DNA from: Dehalococcoidia bacterium
GTDB taxonomy: Bacteria; Chloroflexota; Dehalococcoidia; Dehalococcoidales; Fen-1064
Length of the DNA stretch: 5,539 nucleotides
NCBI GenBank assembly: GCA_003153075.1
Contig: PMBW01000346.1
Span: 978-6,516, forward strand
Direction: 5' to 3'
Both the position numbers and the translations under genes were made by a program. Shown here piece by piece: positions 1 through 4,709 of the stretch. The first letter of the stretch is position 1, and every line of letters begins with the position of its first letter. The notes beneath the pieces were generated by a model. It did no database searches. It was not told the DNA's origin and saw only the letters and a list, made by a program, of their open reading frames with translations.

Positions 1-656
1 CCTTCGGCGATGGCGGTTTTACCGACACCGGCTTCACCTACGATAACCGGATTATTCTTCGTGCGGCGGGTCAATACCTGCGCCACCCGTTTGATTTCAT
101 TCTCCCGCCCGATGACCGGGTCGAGTTTGCCTTGCCGGGCCATTTCCGTGAGGTCGCGTCCGTATTTCTGCAGGGAGCGGTATTTGCTCTCCGCTCTGGC
201 GTCAGTGACGCGGTGCCCGCCCCGCAGTTTCTGGAGGGCGGCATAAACCTTTTCTTTGTCTACACCGAAACGGTGCAGAATATTATATGCTTCGCCGTTG
301 CCTTCCCCGGCGATAGCGATAAAAATATGTTCAGTGCTAATGAATTCGTCCTGCAGTCTTTTCGCCTCGGCATCGGCAGCATTAAACAGCGTAAAGATGC
401 GCGGCGTAGGGTACATCTGCGGTGTCATGTTATAAACCTTCGGCATGCGTTCCAGTACGGTATTGACCTGTATTTTCATACCGTCAACATCGATCTTCAT
501 ATCACGTAGGATCTCTCCGACAATCCCCTTTTCCTGCATCAATAAAGCATACAAAATATGCTCAACGTCCCAGAGACTGTGGCTGTATTGCGCTACCAGC
601 TGCTGAGAAGCGATGATTGCCTCCCAGGCCATTTCTGTAAATTTTTCCTGCCTCAT
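1..656 (-). CDS. clpB: ClpB-type AAA+ disaggregase, N-terminal part (3' end outside window)
   Basis: ATP-dependent Hsp100 chaperone of the cytosol that, in this family, resolves aggregated proteins with DnaK. Visible are the first 218 residues. Two Clp N-domain repeats lie at about residues 1-75 and 80-145, followed by a linker with RGGHRVTD (146-153). NBD1 then begins, with [21 protein letters not shown] at about 164-184 and a complete Walker A motif, GEAGVGKT, at 207-214 just before the window edge. The RGG-RVTD linker and KYGRDLT motif favour ClpB over ClpC. The middle coiled coil that would settle this is outside the window. The ATG start at 656 is well supported: GGGGGAGG (664-671) lies 7 nt upstream. 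The gene begins only 16 nt after the stop of the hydrolase-like gene, so it is probably the distal gene of the VTT-methyltransferase/hydrolase operon. No CIRCE or other heat-shock operator is visible immediately upstream. Confidence 0.88.
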   Translation of the reverse strand, partial: MRQEKFTEMAWEAIIASQQLVAQYSHSLWDVEHILYALLMQEKGIVGEILRDMKIDVDGMKIQVNTVLERMPKVYNMTPQMYPTPRIFTLFNAADAEAKRLQDEFISTEHIFIAIAGEGNGEAYNILHRFGVDKEKVYAALQKLRGGHRVTDARAESKYRSLQKYGRDLTEMARQGKLDPVIGRENEIKRVAQVLTRRTKNNPVIVGEAGVGKTAIAE

Positions 657-663
657 AACAAAG

Positions 664-671
664 CCTCCCCC
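664..671 (-). promoter_or_regulatory. Ribosome binding site of the clpB-type gene
   Basis: GGGGGAGG on the minus strand lies 7 nt before the ATG at 656. It fixes the start and sits immediately upstream of the hydrolase gene's TGA stop (minus-strand sense of the spacer), so the two genes are tightly linked. Confidence 0.7.
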
Positions 672-672
672 A

Positions 673-1503
673 TCAACGTTTCTCCCCAAGAACAGTAGTC
701 AGAAACTCGGTGATGCGCCCGTGCACCTCAGGATATGCCCACTGATATTCGTGCCCAGGTGTGTTAATGCAGTCAGTGAATTTGACATGCTTACCCTGCG
801 TCTCGTATTTAAACCATAGAACAAATGCTTTGAAATATGATTTCGTCCCCTTCCAAAGGTCACGGTGGCACATCGGATCGCGCATTAAACCGTTACTATC
901 GATTGCCAGGTTCCGTTGGGTCAACACGCGGCGGCGCATATGAGCGAAAAATGTCCCTAACTCAATACTATATATTCTCTCCGCGCCGCCTAAATGAGTC
1001 ATTACCGCATTATCAAACGCCGCGCCCTGACTGGCTCCTACCAGGATTATCCTTAGCCCGGGTAAATTCGTTGTTATAAAATTTAATTCTTCAGCAAATA
1101 CTTCAGCCCGGAAATTTTTACCGTAGAAGAAGAACTGACCCTCTTTGAACCAGCTTCTTCCTCCCCACAGGGCATCGCCGCTGCGGAAGTACTGCTTCAT
1201 AATGCTACTATAGCCGAGTTTTTCTACAGTCGCTGTGACTCCGGTCACAACGCTCTTTTCCCAGTCCAGTAACCCTTCCCAATGAGTATTTCCCCAGCCG
1301 CCCGGACTGTGAATTATCAGAATGTCTTTATTATGGGACGCTGAATACAGCTCTTTGAGACCGCCAAAGAATAATTTCCGTTTTTTGGTATTGTGCGGGA
1401 ATAGTTTCACCGCCAATTCTCCGGCTGCTTCAATGACCGGTTGACCTTTTTCGGCGGACGGTTGTTGTCCGGTTTTAACCGATTTTGTCTGCTGCTTCAA
1501 CAA
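673..1503 (-). CDS. Alpha/beta hydrolase-like protein (GASQG nucleophile elbow)
   Basis: Predicted cytosolic alpha/beta-fold hydrolase of 276 residues; the substrate is unknown. Seen in the sequence: a hydrophilic, lysine-rich N-terminus (1-45), a strand followed by the oxyanion-loop-like HSPGGWG (65-71), a strand into the elbow VGASQG (155-160, so Ser158 would be the nucleophile), and C-terminal histidines at 251 and 261. His261, shortly before a final helix, is the better catalytic-His candidate; the acidic partner is not clear. There is no signal peptide or membrane segment. The start is TTG at 1503, supported by AGGGAG at 1511-1516 with a 7-nt spacer. No ATG or GTG in this frame would preserve that spacing. 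The first 29 nt overlap the end of the VTT-methyltransferase gene in another frame, so translation is probably coupled. Fold assignment is fairly secure; the enzyme activity (esterase, lipase, thioesterase or none) is not. Confidence 0.72.
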   Translation of the reverse strand: MLKQQTKSVKTGQQPSAEKGQPVIEAAGELAVKLFPHNTKKRKLFFGGLKELYSASHNKDILIIHSPGGWGNTHWEGLLDWEKSVVTGVTATVEKLGYSSIMKQYFRSGDALWGGRSWFKEGQFFFYGKNFRAEVFAEELNFITTNLPGLRIILVGASQGAAFDNAVMTHLGGAERIYSIELGTFFAHMRRRVLTQRNLAIDSNGLMRDPMCHRDLWKGTKSYFKAFVLWFKYETQGKHVKFTDCINTPGHEYQWAYPEVHGRITEFLTTVLGEKR

Positions 1504-2701
1504 TTTGGTGCTCCCTGGGAATTCGATCTTTCCGCTGCCGGAGATGAGTTTCCCCTCCCTTTTGCCAAACCCAAATATGATGGTCGCGGATTATCCAGGC
1601 AGCGATAGATTGCCTGGAAGGGTAAGCGATAAAAACAGACCCGGCAACCCGGTTCATTTCCGCCAGAGCCTGTTCCGCCAGCTGCGTAGTAGGCATATGT
1701 TCCAGAACATGGCTGCTGAATATAGCCCCGAATGATTTGTCGCTGAAAGGAATATCGGTGCAACTGGCTACCACCGCGCAGGGATGGCCTTCCAGCGCTC
1801 TGCGGTCGATGTCCAGACAGACATCGCCATCTCCATGCGCCGGTTTATCAAATAACCGGCGGTATGCTTTCACGCCCCAGGGTCCCCCGATCACGAGCAG
1901 CGGTTTTCCGCTTTTCTCGGCGTATTCACAGGCGGCTATATACTTACGGTTTTTATCACGGATTTCCTGAATCCAGATCACAAGCTGCCAAACGCCGATA
2001 ACAAAAATGACGCCGATAATTGCAAGGATAAGAATTGTTATTGGTGAGTTCATAAAACCCTCCATTCTCAGTCTATCGATCCATTGGCTTAGCGCGTCTA
2101 AGCCGTAATACCCCGTAAACGCGATGATGAAACTGCGCAAACAGATACCCAGAAAGGAATAGAAAATGAATTTGTAAGGTGGATATTTTAAAAGCGCGAT
2201 GGCAATAGTCATCGGGAGATGTATGGGGTTTGGGATTAAAGTCATTAAAAAGATGGTCCAGGATCCGGATTTCCTGAGCCATTTAACTGACCGTTCATAG
2301 GTTTCAGGGCTGAAACGGCGGCTCATTTTTTCGGATAACGAATGGCCGCTGTAACCGATCATAAAGGTGATAAATTGCCCCAGGCAAGCAGCAACGGCGG
2401 TTACCCCGGCTACCCAGACGGGCGCCCAAATACCGTAACGCGCGGCCAGAATAGTGGGCAAAGTAAACGTCACCACCCAGTACGGCATGGCGACCGGGGT
2501 CATACTTAAAATACTGCTGGCGATAAAGGCAAACAAGAACATTCCGGCCAGACCGTAGTCTTTGATGTTTGCCAGATTTTTGAGGTCATTACTATAATAA
2601 ATAACGAGAAAGCCCAGGGCAATGGTGAGGATTATCCCCAGGATCCCGAAGAAGATTTCTTTTTTCGTAAAGAAGCCGGTATGTTTTTTAGCGTGATGCA
2701 T
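1475..2701 (-). CDS. VTT/DedA-type membrane protein fused to a SAM-dependent methyltransferase domain
   Basis: A two-domain protein of 408 residues. Residues about 15-245 are an integral membrane region with hydrophobic segments near 16-36, 49-68, 75-115, 147-170, 177-200 and 218-245. FLMTLIPNPIHLPMTIAIA (151-169) resembles the conserved core of VTT (SNARE-associated/DedA) proteins, a family linked to lipid scrambling or transport across membranes. After a charged linker (246-265), a class I methyltransferase of the Methyltransf_11 type follows. It shows a glycine-rich SAM loop, LLVIGGPWG (268-276), an acidic strand end CLDID (295-299), ASCTDIPFSDKSFGAIFSSH (312-331) and VLEHM (332-336). Motif I is GGxxG rather than the usual GxGxG. 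The methyltransferase part is short and may act on a lipid or membrane-bound substrate; that is inference. ATG at 2701 has only a weak AAGAAAG-like ribosome site. It begins the operon that continues with the hydrolase and clpB-type genes. Confidence 0.82.
   Translation of the reverse strand: MHHAKKHTGFFTKKEIFFGILGIILTIALGFLVIYYSNDLKNLANIKDYGLAGMFLFAFIASSILSMTPVAMPYWVVTFTLPTILAARYGIWAPVWVAGVTAVAACLGQFITFMIGYSGHSLSEKMSRRFSPETYERSVKWLRKSGSWTIFLMTLIPNPIHLPMTIAIALLKYPPYKFIFYSFLGICLRSFIIAFTGYYGLDALSQWIDRLRMEGFMNSPITILILAIIGVIFVIGVWQLVIWIQEIRDKNRKYIAACEYAEKSGKPLLVIGGPWGVKAYRRLFDKPAHGDGDVCLDIDRRALEGHPCAVVASCTDIPFSDKSFGAIFSSHVLEHMPTTQLAEQALAEMNRVAGSVFIAYPSRQSIAAWIIRDHHIWVWQKGGETHLRQRKDRIPREHQIVEAADKIG
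1511..1516 (-). promoter_or_regulatory. Ribosome binding site deciding a TTG start
   Basis: AGGGAG on the minus strand, 7 nt before TTG at 1503 and inside the coding sequence of the upstream membrane-methyltransferase gene. It is the main reason to accept a non-ATG start for the hydrolase-like protein. Confidence 0.6.
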
Positions 2702-2717
2702 GATTCTTTCTTACCAA

Positions 2718-2743
2718 ACTCACTTTATTATATAACAGTGAGT
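2718..2743. repeat. 26-bp imperfect palindrome in the leader of the VTT-methyltransferase gene
   Basis: Perfect 7-bp arms ACTCACT and AGTGAGT (2718-2724 and 2737-2743) enclose an AT-rich centre that can extend the stem by four more pairs (TTAT/ATAA) past one bulged G, leaving a 3-nt loop. It lies 17-42 nt upstream of the start codon and within the predicted 5' leader, so it could be an operator or an mRNA hairpin near the ribosome site. No T-tract follows on the minus strand, so it is not a standard terminator. Confidence 0.5.
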
Positions 2744-2793
2744 CAAATCCCGGGAAAATCCTGAGTATACCAACCTAGTTTAATTTTGCCCCT

Positions 2794-2823
2794 ATTATAG
2801 CAATATTCCCCTCTTCATCTCAA
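2794..2823 (-). promoter_or_regulatory. Sigma70-type promoter for the VTT-methyltransferase operon
   Basis: On the minus strand, TTGAGA (2818-2823) and a consensus TATAAT (2794-2799) are separated by 18 bp. The -35 box overlaps the TGA stop of the upstream NUDIX gene. Transcription would start near 2787, giving a leader of about 85 nt that holds the 2718-2743 palindrome. No terminator is visible between the NUDIX gene and this promoter, so read-through from upstream is also possible. Confidence 0.55.
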
Positions 2824-3425
2824 GAAGGTGTTAACCGGGTAATAATCTCCAGCAATTGCTTAAGGATCATGGAGGTGGCTCCCCAGATGATCCTATCGCC
2901 GTATTTATAGCAGCCGGTATCCAAGTATTGTCCGGTTATCAGGACGGTGGTTTCGCTGTAATTATTTTTATCCAGCAAGACGGTCAGCGGGACTTCCAGA
3001 ATTTCTTCGGTCTCCCATTTGTCCGGTTTGAACTGGTACGGATACGGGATCAGTCCCACGAAAGGGGAGATAACGTAGTTGGAACTGGCGGTCGGGGTAT
3101 CATCCAATTGCCCCAGGACCTGAACATCCTCAATTGCTAACCCAATTTCTTCCCTGGCTTCACGCAGCGCTGTATTCAGAAGAGTGCGGTCTGATTTTTC
3201 ATAGGCGCCGCCGGGGAATGATATTTGTCCCTTGTGGTCTTTGACCCGCTGGGTCCTCTGGATGAAGAGCAGGTGATACTGCCCGGCTTTCAGAAAAACA
3301 GGCACCAGCACAGCCGATATTTTCTTTCCCGGTTCATTCAACCGCACTACCGGGCGTTTGGCCAGGGCCTCTCTGAGTTTCTGAATCACAGTTTTAATAC
3401 TAGCACCGCATTCGAGCAGAGACAA
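2820..3425 (-). CDS. NUDIX hydrolase, probable CoA pyrophosphatase (NudL/YeaB type)
   Basis: Probably cleaves CoA or a derivative to 4'-phosphopantetheine and 3',5'-ADP, as known for this NUDIX subgroup; cytosolic. The protein is 201 residues, normal for the family. Diagnostic stretches are HKGQISFPGG (64-73) directly before the Nudix box, ALREAREEIGL (86-96) carrying the metal-binding REXXEE core, LDDTPTASSNYVISPFVG (107-124), and the late WGATSMILKQLLEII (181-195). The spacing between the GG and the REXXEE helix is longer than the generic Nudix pattern by the amount usual for the CoA-specific subgroup. The start is uncertain. A TTG at 3425 directly follows an in-frame stop (TAG two codons upstream) and has no good ribosome site. 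GTG at 3389 (residue 13) is an alternative that would still leave the whole fold. Its own promoter is not obvious. A strong terminator at 3650-3673 separates it from the redox operon upstream. Confidence 0.88.
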   Translation of the reverse strand: MSLLECGASIKTVIQKLREALAKRPVVRLNEPGKKISAVLVPVFLKAGQYHLLFIQRTQRVKDHKGQISFPGGAYEKSDRTLLNTALREAREEIGLAIEDVQVLGQLDDTPTASSNYVISPFVGLIPYPYQFKPDKWETEEILEVPLTVLLDKNNYSETTVLITGQYLDTGCYKYGDRIIWGATSMILKQLLEIITRLTPS

Positions 3426-3649
3426 ATAGGACTAAAGACTTAGTGAATTGTCAGTTTTGAGGTGTGAGTAATGAGTTTTGAGTATTGTATTGTTTCTTGT
3501 TGATCAGGCACACTCTTCAATCTCTCCGCATTTCTTTCGTTAATTACTGCCGGCTGCGCCCTAGGCCTGATAGGGAGAGCAGAGACAAAAGAGCACTTAT
3601 TCAAACTATGCCGGTGGGTTTGCAGGCATCAAGGGAAAAGGAAACAGAC
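3426..3649. other. Gene-free spacer with short repeats and possible structure
   Basis: No supported gene on either strand. Near the NUDIX end, a 9-bp sequence AGTTTTGAG occurs twice in direct orientation (3453-3461 and 3474-3482) within a TGAGTA-rich stretch. At 3522-3579, CTCTCC and GGAGAG could close a 58-nt structured element. At 3608-3629, ATGCC and GGCAT form another possible stem with a 12-nt loop. No convincing promoter for the NUDIX gene was found by eye. Confidence 0.4.
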
Positions 3650-3673
3650 AAAAGGGAGCGCTTTAGCGCCCCC
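3650..3673 (-). terminator. Rho-independent terminator of the glutaredoxin/reductase operon
   Basis: On the minus strand, GGGGGCGC (3666-3673) pairs with GCGCTCCC (3654-3661) across a TAAA loop. The 8-bp stem has one G-U pair. It is followed directly by TTTT (3650-3653) and a T-rich tail. It begins about 38 nt after the rubredoxin-domain stop codon. A weaker 5-bp stem CTGAT/ATCAG (3701-3715) overlaps that stop codon. Confidence 0.8.
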
Positions 3674-3711
3674 TCTTCTGGATTGTCTACTATAACCTTG
3701 CTGATTTTTTA

Positions 3712-4221
3712 TCAGAGAAAACGTTCGAAACGTTCTTTTTTCGCTTTGCAAACGGGGCAGATTTCCGGCGGGCCGTCCCTTGCGCACAGGTAACCGCACA
3801 CTTTACAGCGCCATACCGGATAAGGCAGGTTGGTAAGATTTGCAGATACCATCTTAGCCGCAGCCTTCCTCTGTTCCGGTGGAGGACGCCGCTCCGGTAT
3901 CGATGTCAATTCCTGTTGGCCTTTGGCGACCGCCTCGGCGACATACAGCCCTCAGTAACAGGCCCCGTGTTCTACTACATCGGCATCCCGGTAATCACAG
4001 GGACAGATGATATCGATATCTTCCGCTTTTACGCCTACCGCCAGACGGCAGGGGCAAGCCTGGTACCCATATCTATTTTCATTGGTCAGCAAACCCTGGG
4101 CCAGCGATTTTGTAAACTCAATATCAGGATTGAGGTAATAACCGCCGGAACGAGCATCTTTCTGCAGCTGCTCGTAAAGCTTGTCGATCTGTTCCTGGGT
4201 GACGGCCGGTTGTTCGTTCAT
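3712..4221 (-). CDS. Ferredoxin:disulfide reductase with rubredoxin domain; probable selenoprotein (in-frame TGA at codon 90)
   Basis: Predicted 169-residue [4Fe-4S] disulfide reductase if the TGA at 3952-3954 is read as selenocysteine. Residues 1-103 match the catalytic subunit of ferredoxin:thioredoxin reductase: ACPCR (Cys56, Cys58), [11 protein letters not shown] (Cys73, Cys75) and EHGACY-U-GLY (Cys88, Sec90). By analogy with plant-type FTR, Cys56, 73, 75 and 88 bind the cluster, and Cys58 with residue 90 is the redox pair. [11 protein letters not shown] linker (107-116) leads to a rubredoxin-like domain, WRCKVCGY (137-144) and [14 protein letters not shown] (153-166), with all four iron cysteines. 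This FTR-plus-rubredoxin layout is known from the ferredoxin:disulfide reductase of Methanosarcina acetivorans, where rubredoxin replaces the FTR variable subunit. The ATG at 4221 overlaps the glutaredoxin stop (ATGA), so translation is coupled. The gene ends with TGA then TAA. Without readthrough it would give an 89-residue enzyme lacking one active-site residue and the rubredoxin domain. Confidence 0.82.
3914..3943 (-). promoter_or_regulatory. Candidate bacterial SECIS hairpin after the in-frame TGA
   Basis: Counting from the nucleotide after TGA, positions 9-38 can fold as TGT/ACA, a small internal loop, GCC/GGC, a GA/AAA internal loop, GGC/GCC, and a GGUC apical loop at positions 21-24. 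A G and U in a small apical loop about 20 nt after UGA is the hallmark of SelB-binding hairpins such as that of E. coli fdhF. The stems here are short (3 bp each), and CGCC/GGCG just upstream could compete, so this is a candidate rather than a firm call. Confidence 0.45.
3952..3954 (-). other. In-frame TGA, probable selenocysteine codon
   Basis: The frame is exactly conserved across the codon: the ATG at 4221 and the rubredoxin domain ending at 3712 share it. The TGA stands where the family has the second cysteine of its terminal C-x-C motif. Cysteine codons TGC and TGT differ from TGA by one base, so a sequencing or nonsense change is the competing explanation. Confidence 0.7.
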
Positions 4222-4499
4222 TTGCCGAAACTATCCCTGATTTTACTTTCCTGGAACCCGACGATGCTATTGGCGTTGTCAATTATTATAGTGGGGAAAG
4301 ACATGCTGGGATTCCATTTCTGGATGATCACCATCGCGTCCTTTTTTTCGGCATCGGTCATCAAATCAACATCATCGAAGTAGTATTCCACTCCTAAATC
4401 TTCCAGCAGTTTTTTAGTTTTTTTACACCAGGGACAGGTGCTCAGCGCGTATAAAACGATATGCCCTTTGTTCTTGCCTGCCACGTGTTTTAACGCCAT
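4218..4499 (-). CDS. Glutaredoxin-like protein (CPWC)
   Basis: A small cytosolic thiol-disulfide oxidoreductase of 93 residues with the glutaredoxin/NrdH order of elements. It has a short basic N-terminus, strand HIVLYALS (13-20), active site TCPWC (21-25; Cys22 the likely nucleophile, Cys25 the resolving residue), helix KKTKKLLEDLG (26-36), second strand EYYFDDVD (38-45), the cis-proline site SFPTIII (67-73), and a GF turn (81-82) where glutaredoxins often have GG. The dithiol motif means it can cycle through an internal disulfide. Its ATG at 4499 has AGGAG at 4507-4511 with a 7-nt spacer. Its TGA overlaps the ATG of the FTR-type reductase by ATGA. This suggests that the reductase, rather than glutathione or an NADPH flavoenzyme, reduces it. 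The physiological target cannot be read from the sequence; ribonucleotide reductase or peroxidases are possible. Confidence 0.88.
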   Translation of the reverse strand: MALKHVAGKNKGHIVLYALSTCPWCKKTKKLLEDLGVEYYFDDVDLMTDAEKKDAMVIIQKWNPSMSFPTIIIDNANSIVGFQESKIRDSFGK

Positions 4500-4506
4500 A
4501 TTCCAT

Positions 4507-4511
4507 CTCCT
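4507..4511 (-). promoter_or_regulatory. Ribosome binding site of the glutaredoxin gene
   Basis: AGGAG on the minus strand with a 7-nt spacer to ATG at 4499, the usual geometry. It also opens the operon for the coupled reductase gene, whose own upstream sequence has only a distant GGGA-like match. Confidence 0.7.
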
Positions 4512-4601
4512 GTTTTCGGGTATTTTTTTCTATGACAACTTATTCGATAATCTGTTTCCCGGTGTGCCATGCTTTATTGAATCATTTTCGCTATACCGTA
4601 C

Positions 4602-4628
4602 ATTATCACCGCAAAGGTGAAAAATCAA
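4602..4628 (-). promoter_or_regulatory. Weak promoter candidate with an inverted repeat in its spacer
   Basis: On the minus strand, TTGATT (4623-4628) and GATAAT (4602-4607) are 15 bp apart, shorter than ideal; CTTGAT shifted by one gives 16. The interval is occupied by the inverted repeat TCACC/GGTGA (4606-4620, 5-nt loop), where a repressor could sit. It would drive the glutaredoxin/reductase operon with a leader of about 95 nt. Confidence 0.3.
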
Positions 4629-4640
4629 GCATACCTAATT

Positions 4641-4655
4641 GAATTCGCGAAATTC
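4641..4655. repeat. Short inverted repeat GAATT-CGCGA-AATTC
   Basis: Two 5-bp arms around a CG-rich centre, upstream of the candidate promoter of the glutaredoxin operon. It also contains the perfect 8-bp palindrome TTCGCGAA. It could be a regulator binding site; the size makes chance likely too. Confidence 0.25.
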
Positions 4656-4683
4656 ACCAACAATCTCAAAACTGCAATTTTAC

Positions 4684-4698
4684 CAGTTTGGGAAACTG
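4684..4698. repeat. Hairpin CAGTTT/AAACTG just after the unknown gene
   Basis: A perfect 6-bp stem with a 3-nt loop begins about 11 nt after the stop codon of the gene at 4710-5539. The position suits a terminator or an mRNA 3' end. But the stem is AT-rich and no T-run follows on the minus strand, so any termination would be weak. Confidence 0.35.
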
Positions 4699-4709
4699 AC
4701 ATAAAAACG

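Noticed and set aside
132..509. A 125-codon plus-strand reading frame
   Set aside because: It is the antisense shadow of the ClpB N-domain, whose minus-strand protein is clearly recognisable.
3446..3482. Direct repeats of AGTTTTGAG as a CRISPR or satellite array
   Set aside because: Only two 9-bp copies with no spacer regularity.
3485..3793. A 102-codon plus-strand frame across the spacer and terminator
   Set aside because: It runs through the terminator hairpin and into the antisense of the rubredoxin domain, has low-complexity content and no ribosome site.
3712..3909. A separate rubredoxin gene starting with TTG at 3909
   Set aside because: AGGA sits only 1 nt from the TTG, no usable ribosome site exists, and the residues upstream in the same frame back to the TGA match the reductase family. 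The domain belongs to the reductase frame.
3952..3954. Genome-wide reassignment of TGA to an amino acid
   Set aside because: TGA ends the hydrolase, NUDIX, glutaredoxin and reductase genes at positions where the proteins are complete, and no other gene here contains an in-frame TGA.
3916..4383. A 155-codon plus-strand reading frame
   Set aside because: It is antisense to the reductase and glutaredoxin genes, which have clear motifs; no ribosome site or family match supports it.
4606..4620. TCACC/GGTGA hairpin as a terminator
   Set aside because: The 5-bp stem is not followed by a T-run on the minus strand; it fits better as a possible operator in the promoter spacer.
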